A stretch of DNA of 64,000 nucleotides from DASUPK01 sp963782345 (GTDB taxonomy: Bacteria; Actinomycetota; Thermoleophilia; Solirubrobacterales; 70-9). The notes beneath the pieces were generated by a model, which did no database searches, was not told the origin of the DNA, and saw nothing but the letters and a program-made list of their open reading frames with translations. The DNA lies in the NCBI GenBank assembly GCA_963782345.1, contig CAWAJF010000005.1:310001-374000 (forward strand), in the 5' to 3' direction. The position numbers were made by a program, and so were the translations under genes. Shown here piece by piece: positions 47,879-56,563 of the stretch (the stretch's first letter is position 1; each line of letters begins with the position of its first letter).

Positions 47879-48507
47879 AGCGCGCCCTCGAGGTCCAGCA
47901 GCGCCCGCTTCATCTCCGGGCCGCCGCCGTAGTTGCCGACTCCGCCTCCGGACTGGAGGACTCGGTGGCAGGGGACGATCAAGGGGATTGGATTGCGGCC
48001 GCAGGCGGTCCCGGCGGCGCGGTAGGCGCGGGGGTTGCCGGCCCCCTTGGCGATCTCGCCGTAGGTGCGGGTCTCGCCGTACGGGATCCGCGCCACCGCG
48101 TGGAGGGCTCGGCTCTGGAATCCGGCCGGCGTCAGCGCCCAGTCGACGGGAACCTCGAAATGATCGCGCCTGCCCTCGAAGTACTCATCCAGCTCGCGGC
48201 GCTCCTCGTCGAGACGCTTCGGGGACTCGAGCACCCGCGGCGAGACGAACCTCGCCAGGTCCGCGAGCACCTCGTCCTCGGACTGCTGCGCTCCGCGGTG
48301 CTTGGGAAGTGCCAGCCTGACGACGCCGCGGTCGGTGCGGGCGACGATCAGCCTGCCGAAGGGGGAGTCGACCGGCGCGTAGGCGACGTCGATCAGCCGG
48401 TCCCGCTCGGCCCGGGCGAGGACGCCCTGCACCGCCCGGTCGAGGTCGCCGCCCGAGGGCGGGTTGCGAAGAATCTTCTCGAGTTGCTTGTCGGTCAACG
48501 GGTTCAT
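47875..48507 (-). CDS. ogt: Methylated-DNA-protein-cysteine methyltransferase with N-terminal extension
   Basis: 210 residues. The C-terminal half has the alkyl-acceptor Cys in LIVPCHRVLQSGG near residue 178, with FQSRALHAVARIPYGETRTYGEIA and the helix-turn-helix region before it. It removes alkyl groups from O6-guanine. The first 40 residues (LTDKQLEKILRNPPSGGDLDRAVQGVLAR) are not part of a normal Ogt and resemble a short helical module; no zinc-finger anti-sigma motif is present. Its ATG overlaps the stop of an ECF sigma factor (ATGA), so sigma and repair protein are produced together. Confidence 0.88.
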   Translation of the reverse strand: MNPLTDKQLEKILRNPPSGGDLDRAVQGVLARAERDRLIDVAYAPVDSPFGRLIVARTDRGVVRLALPKHRGAQQSEDEVLADLARFVSPRVLESPKRLDEERRELDEYFEGRRDHFEVPVDWALTPAGFQSRALHAVARIPYGETRTYGEIAKGAGNPRAYRAAGTACGRNPIPLIVPCHRVLQSGGGVGNYGGGPEMKRALLDLEGAL

Positions 48508-49004
48508 GCGAACTCACCTCTCAGCTTCTGAAGTCCCTCGTGGACGCTGCGGCGGGCGGCGTCCTGCGAGCAGTCGAGCGCCTTGGCGATGCCGGCGTAG
48601 GACATGTCGGTCGCGAAGCGCAGCAAAACGGCGCCTCTCTGTTTGGGGGGAAGGCCGCTGACGGCCGTCCAGAGCTCGGGGTCCCCGCCGGCGACCGCCG
48701 CGTCGGGGCGGTTGTTCGAGCTGGGCTTCCCACCCGCGACCTCCTCCGAGCTTCCTGCCGGTACGGCGCGCCGCCCGCGGGCGCGGTGGTGGTCGATCGC
48801 CTTGCGGTGCGCGATCGTGAGCAGCCAGGAGCGCAGGTTGCTCGCGTGCTCCAGGCGCGGGTACGCGCGGAGCGCCGCGATGAACGTCTCCTGGAAGCAG
48901 TCCTCGGCGTCATGGGGGCCGACGGAGGCCACCAGGAACCCGAGCACGTCAGAGCCGTGCTCGTCGAGCAGCGCCTGGAAGGGGGGAAGGGTCTGATTGC
49001 GCAT
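48504..49004 (-). CDS. ECF-type RNA polymerase sigma factor
   Basis: 166 residues. Region 2 reads LVASVGPHDAEDCFQETFIAALRAYPRLEHASNLRSWLLTIAHRKAIDHHRARGR and region 4 reads LPPKQRGAVLLRFATDMSYAGIAKALDCSQDAARRSVHEGLQKLR. Start at ATG 49004, six bases after TTTTAT on the minus strand, suggesting a leaderless transcript and possible self-activation. No separate anti-sigma gene is seen; the downstream gene is ogt, with a helical extension that could take that role (inference). Confidence 0.9.
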   Translation of the reverse strand: MRNQTLPPFQALLDEHGSDVLGFLVASVGPHDAEDCFQETFIAALRAYPRLEHASNLRSWLLTIAHRKAIDHHRARGRRAVPAGSSEEVAGGKPSSNNRPDAAVAGGDPELWTAVSGLPPKQRGAVLLRFATDMSYAGIAKALDCSQDAARRSVHEGLQKLRGEFA

Positions 49005-49052
49005 CCGCCCATAAAACGTCGCATACCGGCGTTCCGTGAGACTGTGAAAGCG

Positions 49053-49892
49053 ATGGAAGTTGACAGCGACATGCGGGAGCTGGTCGCCAGGGCCCTGCTC
49101 GAGGATCTCGGATCCGGAGACGTCACCGCCGAGGCGGTGGTGCCGGAGGACGCCTCCGGGCGCGCGACGATCACGCAGAAGGCCCCCGGGGTGCTGTTCG
49201 GAATCGATGTCGCTGCCGAGGTCTTCCGTCAGGCGGGCGCCGGTGAGCTCGAGGCGACCGCCGCCGAGGCCGAATGGCGCGACGACGTTCCGGCGGAGGT
49301 GGCGCGCGCGGCCGGGCCGGCGCGGGCACTGCTTACCGCCGAGCGCACTTCTCTCAACCTGCTCGGACATCTCTCCGGGATAGCCACGCTCACTGGGCGG
49401 TTCGTCAGGGAGGTAGAGGGTTCGGGCGCCCGGATCCTCGATACCCGCAAGACCACACCTGGGCTGCGGGCGCTGGAGAAGGCCGCGGTGGTTGCGGGCG
49501 GCGGCACGAACCACAGGATGGGCCTCTACGACGCGATCCTGATCAAGGAGAACCACGCGGCGCTTGCGGGCGGGGTGGGGGAGGCGGTCCGGCGCGCCCG
49601 CGAGGCACGGCCCGACCTGCCCGTAGAGGTCGAATGCCGTGATCTCGACGAGGTTCGCCAGGGAGCCGAGGCGGGCGCGGACCGGCTCCTGCTCGACAAC
49701 ATGAGCCCGGCCGAGCTGCGCGAGGCGGTCGCGGCGGCGGGCGGCTCGGACGGCCCCGAGCTCGAGGCCTCGGGCGGAGTCACGCTGGAGAGCGTCGCCG
49801 AAATCGCTGCAACGGGTGTGGATTTCGTCTCGGTCGGGGCGCTCACCCATTCGGCGCCCAATCTCGACCTCAGCATGACCCTGGAGATATAG
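49053..49892 (+). CDS. nadC: Nicotinate-nucleotide pyrophosphorylase (quinolinate PRTase)
   Basis: 279 residues. It makes nicotinate mononucleotide from quinolinate and PRPP in NAD synthesis. LLEDLGSGDVTAEAVVP at the start, TARLNLLGHLSGIA-like block, RILDTRKTTPGLRALEKAAVVAGGGTNHRMGLYDAILIKENH near 127-170 and EASGGVTLESVAEIAATGVDFVSVGALTHS near 240 are all typical. An in-frame GTG at 49044 is an alternative start. It is divergent from the ECF sigma gene and lies 6.4 kb from nadA. Confidence 0.95.
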   Translation: MEVDSDMRELVARALLEDLGSGDVTAEAVVPEDASGRATITQKAPGVLFGIDVAAEVFRQAGAGELEATAAEAEWRDDVPAEVARAAGPARALLTAERTSLNLLGHLSGIATLTGRFVREVEGSGARILDTRKTTPGLRALEKAAVVAGGGTNHRMGLYDAILIKENHAALAGGVGEAVRRAREARPDLPVEVECRDLDEVRQGAEAGADRLLLDNMSPAELREAVAAAGGSDGPELEASGGVTLESVAEIAATGVDFVSVGALTHSAPNLDLSMTLEI

Positions 49893-49901
49893 AGTCGATC
49901 G

Positions 49902-50417
49902 ATGGCCACGGCCGATAACGTCGCGACTGGGCGCGAGGAGCTCGTCCGGAAGCACGTTGAAGCGGAGAACTCGGCGGACTACGAGACCGCGCTCGCGACC
50001 TTTCAGCATCCCCGCTACGAGTACGTCGCCACCGACGAGGTCTACGACGGCCCGGAGGAGGTGATGGCCCACTGGCGCGAGCTCGACCGCGCCTTCCCGG
50101 ACCAGGAGATCGAGATCGTCGCGCTGCACACGGCCGACGACGCCGTGCTGATGGAGGCGATCGCGCGGGCCACGCACGCCGGGCCTTTCCGGGGCCTGCC
50201 GCCCACCGGCCGTCGCTTCGAGCAGCGGTTCCTCGCGATCTTCGTCTTCGAGGGCGACGCCCTCGTTCGCGAGCGGGTCTACTACGACACCGCCACGGTC
50301 TTGCAGCAGCTCGGCATCGCCCGGGACACTGCGAGCCTCACGGGACGCCTCGAGACGGCCGCCGCGCACCCACTGACGATCTCGCGCGGCATCGTCCGCC
50401 GGGTCATCGGGAGATAG
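49902..50417 (+). CDS. SnoaL-like protein (ester cyclase type)
   Basis: 171 residues. KHVEAENSADYETALATFQHPRYEYVATDEVYDGPEEVMAHWREL and GPFRGLPPTGRRFEQRFLAIFVFEGDALVRERVYYDTATVLQQLG are typical of the SnoaL/ester-cyclase branch of NTF2-like proteins, with the conserved PPTGR motif. Reaction unknown. The next gene is a close paralogue, so this is a recent tandem duplication. Confidence 0.8.
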   Translation: MATADNVATGREELVRKHVEAENSADYETALATFQHPRYEYVATDEVYDGPEEVMAHWRELDRAFPDQEIEIVALHTADDAVLMEAIARATHAGPFRGLPPTGRRFEQRFLAIFVFEGDALVRERVYYDTATVLQQLGIARDTASLTGRLETAAAHPLTISRGIVRRVIGR

Positions 50418-50422
50418 CGGCG

Positions 50423-50938
50423 ATGGCGCCCGATGCCCAGCTCAGGCGGAAGCGCGAGGAGCTCGTCCGCGAGCACATGGACTCCGAGAACCGCCACGAG
50501 TTCGACGCCACGCTCGAGACCTTCGAGCACCCTCGCTACGAGCTGATCGCCACCGGCGAGGTCTATGACGGCGCCGAAGAGGTCGATCGCTACTACGAGG
50601 ACACCCGCCGGGCCTTCCCCGACCAGCGCAACGAGCTGCTCGCCCTGCACCATGCCGACGACGCCGTCCTCGTGGAGGCGGTCGTCCGGGGCACCCACAA
50701 GGGCCCGCTGCGCAGCCTGCCGCCGACCGGCCGCGAGTTCGAGCTTCCGATTCTCGCGATCTTCCTGTTCGAGGGCGAGAACCTGGTCTGCGAGCGCGTC
50801 TACTTCGACCAGCTGACGGTCCTGCGCCAGCTCGGCATCGCGCGCGATCCGCTCAGCCTCACCGGCCGGCTCCAGACCCTGGTCACCCATCCGCTGGCGA
50901 TCGGGCGTGGCCTGGTGCGCCAGGTCACGGGGCGTTGA
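50423..50938 (+). CDS. SnoaL-like protein, paralogue of the preceding gene
   Basis: 171 residues, same length and motif order as the gene ending at 50417 (REHMDSENRHEFDATLETFEHPRYE, GPLRSLPPTGREFELPILAIFLFEGENLVCERVYFDQLTVLRQLG). Five bases separate the two genes. Conservation of both copies with several different residues suggests related but separate substrates or hetero-oligomers (inference). Confidence 0.8.
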   Translation: MAPDAQLRRKREELVREHMDSENRHEFDATLETFEHPRYELIATGEVYDGAEEVDRYYEDTRRAFPDQRNELLALHHADDAVLVEAVVRGTHKGPLRSLPPTGREFELPILAIFLFEGENLVCERVYFDQLTVLRQLGIARDPLSLTGRLQTLVTHPLAIGRGLVRQVTGR

Positions 50939-50971
50939 CCTGAGCCGACCCGCAATCGCAGATGGGCACGA

Positions 50972-51709
50972 CTAGGCCGGGAGTCGCTTTGCCCTCCTGC
51001 GGCACTTCTTTCGCGCCTTGCCGCGCTTCTTCTTGCACTTCTTGAGCGCCGCGGCGCGTTTGCCGGTCCGCTGGGGGGCCTTGGTGGGGATGGGAGCCGG
51101 GGCCCCGGCCGGCACCGGCTGGATATCCAGCGTCAGCTCCCATGCTCCGATTCTGATGAAGTCCGCGCTCGTGTCCGAGTATGCGTACAGGCTCCACGAC
51201 CCGTTCGGTGAGGTGCCGTTGAAGAAGGAGAGCCGGTTGTCGTACGGCGGCGCCGGCCCTCCGCCCGCGCTCAGGTCGTCGTCCGGCGCATCGAAGTAGT
51301 TCGACGGCAGGTAGGTGTCGGCCGCACAGGCCCCGCTGTTCGACAGGAAGGTCTGCGCCGAGTCGTCGAACGCGAACTCGCGATCCATGAAGCCCGTCGT
51401 GCCACAGGCATCGGACCAGAGCAGGATTTTCTCGCCGCTGGGCCCCACCAGCGCGAGGTCGAGCGCGTCGATGTTGCCGCCCGCGCTGACGTCGATGAGG
51501 AGGACGCTCGCCTTCGCAACCGTCCCCGAAAGGCCCGAGACGTTGATGCTGGAGGGATAGGGCGTCGCCTGTCCGATATAGGTCCCGGGTATCGAGATCT
51601 GGGTTGGGTTGACGAAGTACGCGGTCTGCGCCCGGCCCGTCGCGGGAAGGGCGGCAGCCACCGCCACGGCGGCGACCAGCGCACCGGCGCTCACGCTCCT
51701 TCTCCCCAT
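50972..51709 (-). CDS. Secreted P-domain-like protein with basic Cys-rich tail
   Basis: 245 residues. A signal peptide (about 1-27, LVAAVAVAAALPATGRAQ) is followed by a beta-rich domain with LSGTVAKASVLLIDVSAGGNIDALDLALVGPSGEKILLWSDACG and SPNGSWSLYAYSDTSADFIRIGAWELTLD, a pattern of proprotein-convertase P-domains. The last 25 residues are a Lys/Arg/Cys tail (ALKKCKKKRGKARKKC), which I recall on many secreted proteins of Solirubrobacterales. A TAGCCT -10 box lies six bases before the ATG. Confidence 0.75.
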   Translation of the reverse strand: MGRRSVSAGALVAAVAVAAALPATGRAQTAYFVNPTQISIPGTYIGQATPYPSSINVSGLSGTVAKASVLLIDVSAGGNIDALDLALVGPSGEKILLWSDACGTTGFMDREFAFDDSAQTFLSNSGACAADTYLPSNYFDAPDDDLSAGGGPAPPYDNRLSFFNGTSPNGSWSLYAYSDTSADFIRIGAWELTLDIQPVPAGAPAPIPTKAPQRTGKRAAALKKCKKKRGKARKKCRRRAKRLPA

Positions 51710-51715
51710 CCCTTG

Positions 51716-51721
51716 AGGCTA
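51716..51721 (-). promoter_or_regulatory. -10 box (TAGCCT) for the secreted P-domain-like gene
   Basis: On the minus strand TAGCCT, six bases before the ATG at 51709; leaderless architecture. No ribosome binding site. Confidence 0.5.
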
Positions 51722-51794
51722 CTGCTACTTCAGGAGCCCTGACAGCCGCGGCTCCTTCAGTACGGTCGCCGGGTGACCGGGCGATGGCCGCCGG

Positions 51795-54386
51795 CTAGCA
51801 GTCGGTGCCGCCGGTCAGGACCAGCGTCTTGCGCACTTCGGGGGTGACTTCCGGCGCGTGGTGCGAATCGATCGGCGCCGGCTTGCCCAGGTAGTAGCCC
51901 TGAGCGAAGTCGACGCCGAAGCGGCGCAGGGTCGTGAGGGTGGCGGCGTCCTCGACTCCCTCGGCGACCGTGACCTGGCCCAGGCGCTTCGCGATCCCGA
52001 CGATCGTGCGCACGAGGTACTGGTCGAGCGAGCTGCCGGCGACGCCGTGGACGAACTCCATGTCGATCTTCAGGATCTGCGCCGGGATGTGCTTCAGATA
52101 GCTGAGGGAGCTGAGCCCGGTGCCGAAGTCGTCCAGCGCCAGCTTGCAGCCGATTCGCTGCAGGCGCTCGGCGAACCGCCGCGCGTGATCGAGGTTCCTG
52201 ACCGCCGCCGTCTCGGTGATCTCGAAGGTGAGCTGCTCCGGATCGACGCCATCGGAGACCGCGGCCTCGATCATTCCGACGATCTTGTCGTCGTCGATCG
52301 AGCGCCCCGAGAGGTTGATCGCGAGGCGGCGCCCGGAGCGCGCCAGCTCGAGTGCCCTCCGAACGACGAGCCTGTCGATGTCCTGCATGAGGCCGAATCG
52401 CTCCGCGGTGGGGAGGAAGGCGGCCGGCGGGATCACGTCGCCGTCCTCCTCCAGCAGCCTGATGAGGAGCTCCTCGCTGTCGATCGTGTCCGTTCGGAGG
52501 TCGACGATGGGCTGCGCGTAGAGAACGAGGCGGTCGGCCTCGATCGCGTCTCGGATCTTGTCCACCCACGTGAGCCGGTCTCCCTTTTGCCCACGCCACG
52601 CCACGGCTCCGTTGCTCCGCTGCTTTGCGTCGTAGAGGGCGATGTCGGCTCGCACCACGAGGTCATCCGCCACCACCTTCTCGCTGCCGTCGAAGGAGAC
52701 GACGCCGACGCTGGCCTCGACGCTCGGATCCGTGTGGGACTTGATCAGCGTTCTCAGGGTGCCGGCGAGCTCGAGACCCTGCTCGAGATCGGCGTTTGGA
52801 ATCAGGATCGCGAACTCGTCGCCTCCCAGCCTGCCGACGATGTCGCTGTCACGAAGCCGCTTGCGAAGCAGGAGCGCCACCCGGCGAATCAGCTCGTCTC
52901 CGATCTCGTGTCCGAAGGAGTCGTTGACGAACTTGAATGAGTCCAGGTCGAGCATCAGCAGGGCGCCAGCGGTCCGATAGCGCTGAGCGTGGCGAAGCTC
53001 CTTCTCGACCTCCTCGACGAAGCGACGGCGGTTGAAAAGCCCGCTGAGGGAGTCATGGTCGGCCTGGTAGCGGAGGCGCTCCTCCACGCTTCGCTGGGCG
53101 GTCACGTCGTCGAACACGACCACGACGCCGACCGCCTGGCCGTCCTGGCGGATCGGGGCGGCCGTGTAATCGACCGGGAAGCTGGTTCCGTCCCTCTTCC
53201 AGAACACCTCGTCGCTGACGCGGACGGGCGTTTCCGCTGTGAGCACGGACTGGATCGGGCACTGATCGGCGGGATAGGGAACCCCGTTCAGATACGAATG
53301 GTGCATGAGGTCGTGGCCGTCCTGGCCGATCAGCTGACGCAAGCTGTATCCGAGCATCCGGCAGGCCGCCGGGTTCGCATAGCTGAGCCGCCCGTCGGGG
53401 TCCGCCCTGATGATCCCCTCGCCCGCGGTGGAGACGATCATCTGGTTGTCGCGGGCGATGTGCTGGTTCTCGCCGAGCGTGATCAGCAGGCGGACGGCCA
53501 CGAGCAGGATCGCCGCCGCCGCGCAAGTGACCGTTGCGGTTCCGCCGGGATGATCGGGGCCGCGCACCACCAGGAACAGGGCCGGGATCGCGATCAACGC
53601 GGTCATGGCGCTGAACCCGGCCGCGGAGGTACTGCTCGAGATCGGCCTGCGAAGCGTCAGCTGTGCGCCGGCGGCCATCAGGAGCCACGTCACGGCCCAC
53701 CCGGCGTCGAGGATGGTCCCACCCGTGTAGCTGTCGGAGGCGAGCTGCTCGAAGTAGACGAGATCCACGACGAAGAGAAGAAGCGCGGCGGCCGAGATCA
53801 GGTAGTACGAGGGCCCGAGGCGAAGGCGGCCGGCATACCCGAGTACGAGCGCGAACGCAACGAAGCTGAGGTCGAGCAGCGGATAGACGAGCTGCCCCTT
53901 GACGAATGCCTCCGGGGCGGAGGCCGAGCTGAGCATCTCACCGAATAAGAGCGCGAAGCCCCCGGCGATCAGGACGAGCACGACGATCGTGCCGTCGAGC
54001 CAGACGAGCGGGCGCAGCGAGCGGCGGTCGCCGAGGTAGAAAGCCACCCCGAGCAGCACGAGGGGGTAGTAGGCCAGCCAGAGGTAGTCCGAGGGGGTCG
54101 GGAAGGCCCCCGGGACGTGCTGGATGAAATCGAGGTTGATCTCGCCCAACGCGAACACCAGCTGACCGAGACCGACGGCGCCCCAGACCATTCGGTATCG
54201 ATCGGTACGGCCTGCCGCGACGCAGATGGTGGCCGCGCCGGCAAGGACCATCGAGCCGTCCAGCAGGAGCGAGCGCAGGTTGTCCACCCCGGCGGTGCCG
54301 AGGATGATCATGACAATGGCCACAGCGACCGCCGCCGCGGCCACCGCCAGCAGGAGGCGAGCCGGCAGGGGTGTCCGTGTGTCCAT
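51795..54386 (-). CDS. Membrane-bound PAS-GGDEF-EAL cyclic-di-GMP protein
   Basis: 863 residues. About eight to nine hydrophobic helices fill residues 1-300. A PAS domain (about 312-430, VSTAGEGIIRADPDGRLSYANPAACRMLGYS) follows. The GGDEF domain keeps the intact active-site motif RLGGDEFAIL near 520. The EAL domain has SEELLIR near 638 (EEL in place of EAL), with DDFGTGLSSLSYLK, KIDMEF, VAEGVED and QGYYLGKP, so catalytic acidic residues are mostly present. It could make or degrade c-di-GMP in response to a membrane or redox cue. Monocistronic. Confidence 0.92.
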   Translation of the reverse strand: MDTRTPLPARLLLAVAAAAVAVAIVMIILGTAGVDNLRSLLLDGSMVLAGAATICVAAGRTDRYRMVWGAVGLGQLVFALGEINLDFIQHVPGAFPTPSDYLWLAYYPLVLLGVAFYLGDRRSLRPLVWLDGTIVVLVLIAGGFALLFGEMLSSASAPEAFVKGQLVYPLLDLSFVAFALVLGYAGRLRLGPSYYLISAAALLLFVVDLVYFEQLASDSYTGGTILDAGWAVTWLLMAAGAQLTLRRPISSSTSAAGFSAMTALIAIPALFLVVRGPDHPGGTATVTCAAAAILLVAVRLLITLGENQHIARDNQMIVSTAGEGIIRADPDGRLSYANPAACRMLGYSLRQLIGQDGHDLMHHSYLNGVPYPADQCPIQSVLTAETPVRVSDEVFWKRDGTSFPVDYTAAPIRQDGQAVGVVVVFDDVTAQRSVEERLRYQADHDSLSGLFNRRRFVEEVEKELRHAQRYRTAGALLMLDLDSFKFVNDSFGHEIGDELIRRVALLLRKRLRDSDIVGRLGGDEFAILIPNADLEQGLELAGTLRTLIKSHTDPSVEASVGVVSFDGSEKVVADDLVVRADIALYDAKQRSNGAVAWRGQKGDRLTWVDKIRDAIEADRLVLYAQPIVDLRTDTIDSEELLIRLLEEDGDVIPPAAFLPTAERFGLMQDIDRLVVRRALELARSGRRLAINLSGRSIDDDKIVGMIEAAVSDGVDPEQLTFEITETAAVRNLDHARRFAERLQRIGCKLALDDFGTGLSSLSYLKHIPAQILKIDMEFVHGVAGSSLDQYLVRTIVGIAKRLGQVTVAEGVEDAATLTTLRRFGVDFAQGYYLGKPAPIDSHHAPEVTPEVRKTLVLTGGTDC

Positions 54387-54485
54387 CGTCAGGGTTGCAT
54401 CGCCACGATTGGAACCCGACCTTTAGGACACGTCGCAGAAATGCGGGTAATCCCGCCCGTCCTGCGGCTTACTACTGAGGTCGCG

Positions 54486-55349
54486 CTACTTCAGCAGGCG
54501 TGAGAGCCGGCGGTCCTTGAGCACCCTGCCGCCCGTCTGCTCCTCCGGGCAGTAGTTCATCTGGTGCTCGGCGAAGAAGACCGCCTCGATCCTCGTGCCG
54601 CAGCGCGGGCACGGCTCGCCCTCGCGGCGGTGAACCTGCAGGGGCATCGGCATCTTGTCCGGGATCTGCTCGCCGACCACCTCCTCGTAGTGGTCGATCG
54701 CGTCGCCGAGGACGTGCAGCGCATCGTGGAGGGCCTTCACCTCCTCACCCCGCAGCTCGGATCCCTTCTTGAAGGGCGACAGCTTCGCCTCCCAGAGGAT
54801 CTCGTCGACCCAGGAGCGTCCGATCCCGGCGATCTCGCGCTGGTGGCGCAGCAGGGGATGGAGGTGCCGGGGCTCGGCGATCGCTTCGCGGAACCGCTCG
54901 ATCGGCGGGGCCGGCCAGGCATCGGGGCCGAGCGTCGCCACCATCTCGTCGTCCTCGACCTCGTCCCGGCGAAGCAGTCTTGCCCAAGCGGCCTGCCTGG
55001 TGCCGAACTCGCGCAGCCGAAGCTCTCGGCCGTCGGCGATTCGAACCAGGAGGCGGGAGCGGCGGTCCTTCAGCGAGGCCCGCTTGTCGAAGAGCTGCAG
55101 GCGCCCGGCCGACATCAGATGGATCAGCAGGGTCAGCGGACCGGCCCCGTCCGCGGACTCGAAGTCGACCGCGAGCATCTTGCCGATCCGGCGGACGCCG
55201 GAGATCCGGACGCCGGTGAGCGCATCGAGGCTGGGCTCGAAGGTCTTCAGAGTCGCCACGCCCGTGGCCACGGCCGATTCCACCTCCGCGCCCTTGAGCG
55301 CGGTGCTCAGGCGACGCGCCGTGATCTCCACCTCGGGCAGCTCGGGCAT
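54486..55349 (-). CDS. Fpg/Nei-family DNA glycosylase
   Basis: 287 residues. The catalytic N-terminus PELPEVEITARRL (Pro2, Glu3) and Lys in RRIGKMLAVDF are intact. A helix-two-turn-helix region (HPLLRHQREIAGIGRSWVDEILWEAKLSPF) follows. The C-terminal zinc finger has CPRCG and YCP, but the fourth ligand position reads Glu (CPEEQ where CPxCQ is usual). The ending RVLKDRRLSRLLK is otherwise family-like. It excises oxidised bases; substrate preference is unknown. A TAACCT -10 box lies seven bases before the ATG. Confidence 0.9.
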   Translation of the reverse strand: MPELPEVEITARRLSTALKGAEVESAVATGVATLKTFEPSLDALTGVRISGVRRIGKMLAVDFESADGAGPLTLLIHLMSAGRLQLFDKRASLKDRRSRLLVRIADGRELRLREFGTRQAAWARLLRRDEVEDDEMVATLGPDAWPAPPIERFREAIAEPRHLHPLLRHQREIAGIGRSWVDEILWEAKLSPFKKGSELRGEEVKALHDALHVLGDAIDHYEEVVGEQIPDKMPMPLQVHRREGEPCPRCGTRIEAVFFAEHQMNYCPEEQTGGRVLKDRRLSRLLK

Positions 55350-55356
55350 GGGGCCA

Positions 55357-55362
55357 AGGTTA
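55357..55362 (-). promoter_or_regulatory. -10 box (TAACCT) for the DNA glycosylase gene
   Basis: TAACCT on the minus strand with a 7-base spacer to the ATG at 55349, indicating leaderless transcription divergent from nadA. Confidence 0.5.
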
Positions 55363-55456
55363 GGCCCGCGCTAACCTTTAGTCAGTTCATTCGCCGACCT
55401 CGAGGTCTCGTCACAGGCCGGGGCGGCGAACATAAAGCGAAAAGGAGCGGCCCGCC

Positions 55457-56485
55457 GTGCTGGAGCTTCCTACCGTCAACGAGCTTCCCGCCAAGCTGAG
55501 CGAGGAGGAGATCGCGACCCTGAGCGAGGAGGTCCGCACGCTCGCGGCCGAGCGGAACGCCGTGATCCTCGCCCACAACTACCAGCTGCCCGAGCTGCAG
55601 GACGTGGCCGACTTCGTCGGCGACTCGCTCGGCCTCTCCCGCCAGGCGGCGAAGGCCGACGCCGAGGTGATCGAGTTCTGCGGCGTCCACTTCATGGCCG
55701 AGACGGCCTCGGTGCTCTGTCCCGACAAGACCGTCCTGATCGCCGATCTCGGCGCCGGCTGCTCGCTGGCGGAGTCGATCAACGCCGAGCAGCTCCGCGC
55801 CTGGAAGGCGGAGCACCCGGGCGCCGTGGTGGTCATGTACGTCAACACCTCGGCCGAGGTGAAGGCCGAGACCGACTACTGCTGCACCTCCGGCAACGCG
55901 GTCGCCGTCGTCGAGCACATCCTCCGAGAGCACGGCCCGGACACCGAGATCCTCTTCGGCCCCGACATGTGGCTCGGCGCCTTCGTCGAGCGCGAAACGG
56001 GCATCAAGGACGACCCGGATCGCCGCGCCCGCTTCCACATCTGGGACGGCGAGTGCCACGTCCACGCCGGGATCCGCCCGACCGACATCAAGACCGTCCG
56101 CGACGAGCACCCGAACGCAGAGTTCCTGATCCATCCCGAGTGCGGCTGCGCCACCCAGGCGATGGAGTACGTCGCCTCGGGGGACATCGATCCCGACGGC
56201 GTCCAGATGCTCTCCACCGGCGGGATGCTCGACTACATGGAGAAGCACCCCGACGGCGAGTACATCGTCGCCACCGAGAACGGGATGCTCTATCCGCTCC
56301 AGCAGGCGGCGCCCCACGCGAAGCTGATCGAGGCCAATCGGATGGCGTTCTGCAAGTACATGAAGATGATCACGCTGCCGAAGGTCCGGGACTCGCTGCG
56401 CGAGGGCCGCTACGAGGTCAAGGTCCCGCCCGAGATCGCCGAGCGCGCGACGCTGCCGATCGAGCGCATGGTTGCGATCGGGTAG
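55457..56485 (+). CDS. nadA: Quinolinate synthase
   Basis: 342 residues from a GTG preceded by AAAAGGAG. It condenses iminoaspartate with dihydroxyacetone phosphate to quinolinate, using a 4Fe-4S cluster. VILAHNYQLPELQDVADFVGDSLGLS near residue 40, FCGVHFMAETASVL (first Cys near 79), and HPECGCATQAM near 230 carry cluster cysteines. The third ligand lies in the C-terminal ENRMAFCKYMKMIT-like region. No nadB is next to it, and nadC is 6.4 kb away. The MauE-thioredoxin gene starts 78 bases downstream. Confidence 0.96.
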   Translation: MLELPTVNELPAKLSEEEIATLSEEVRTLAAERNAVILAHNYQLPELQDVADFVGDSLGLSRQAAKADAEVIEFCGVHFMAETASVLCPDKTVLIADLGAGCSLAESINAEQLRAWKAEHPGAVVVMYVNTSAEVKAETDYCCTSGNAVAVVEHILREHGPDTEILFGPDMWLGAFVERETGIKDDPDRRARFHIWDGECHVHAGIRPTDIKTVRDEHPNAEFLIHPECGCATQAMEYVASGDIDPDGVQMLSTGGMLDYMEKHPDGEYIVATENGMLYPLQQAAPHAKLIEANRMAFCKYMKMITLPKVRDSLREGRYEVKVPPEIAERATLPIERMVAIG

Positions 56486-56563
56486 CCGACTTACGGGCCA
56501 AGGCAAAGCGCCGGACCTAGCGACCGCCGCTCCGCCTGGTGGTAGGTTGCCGCCGGAGGGATC

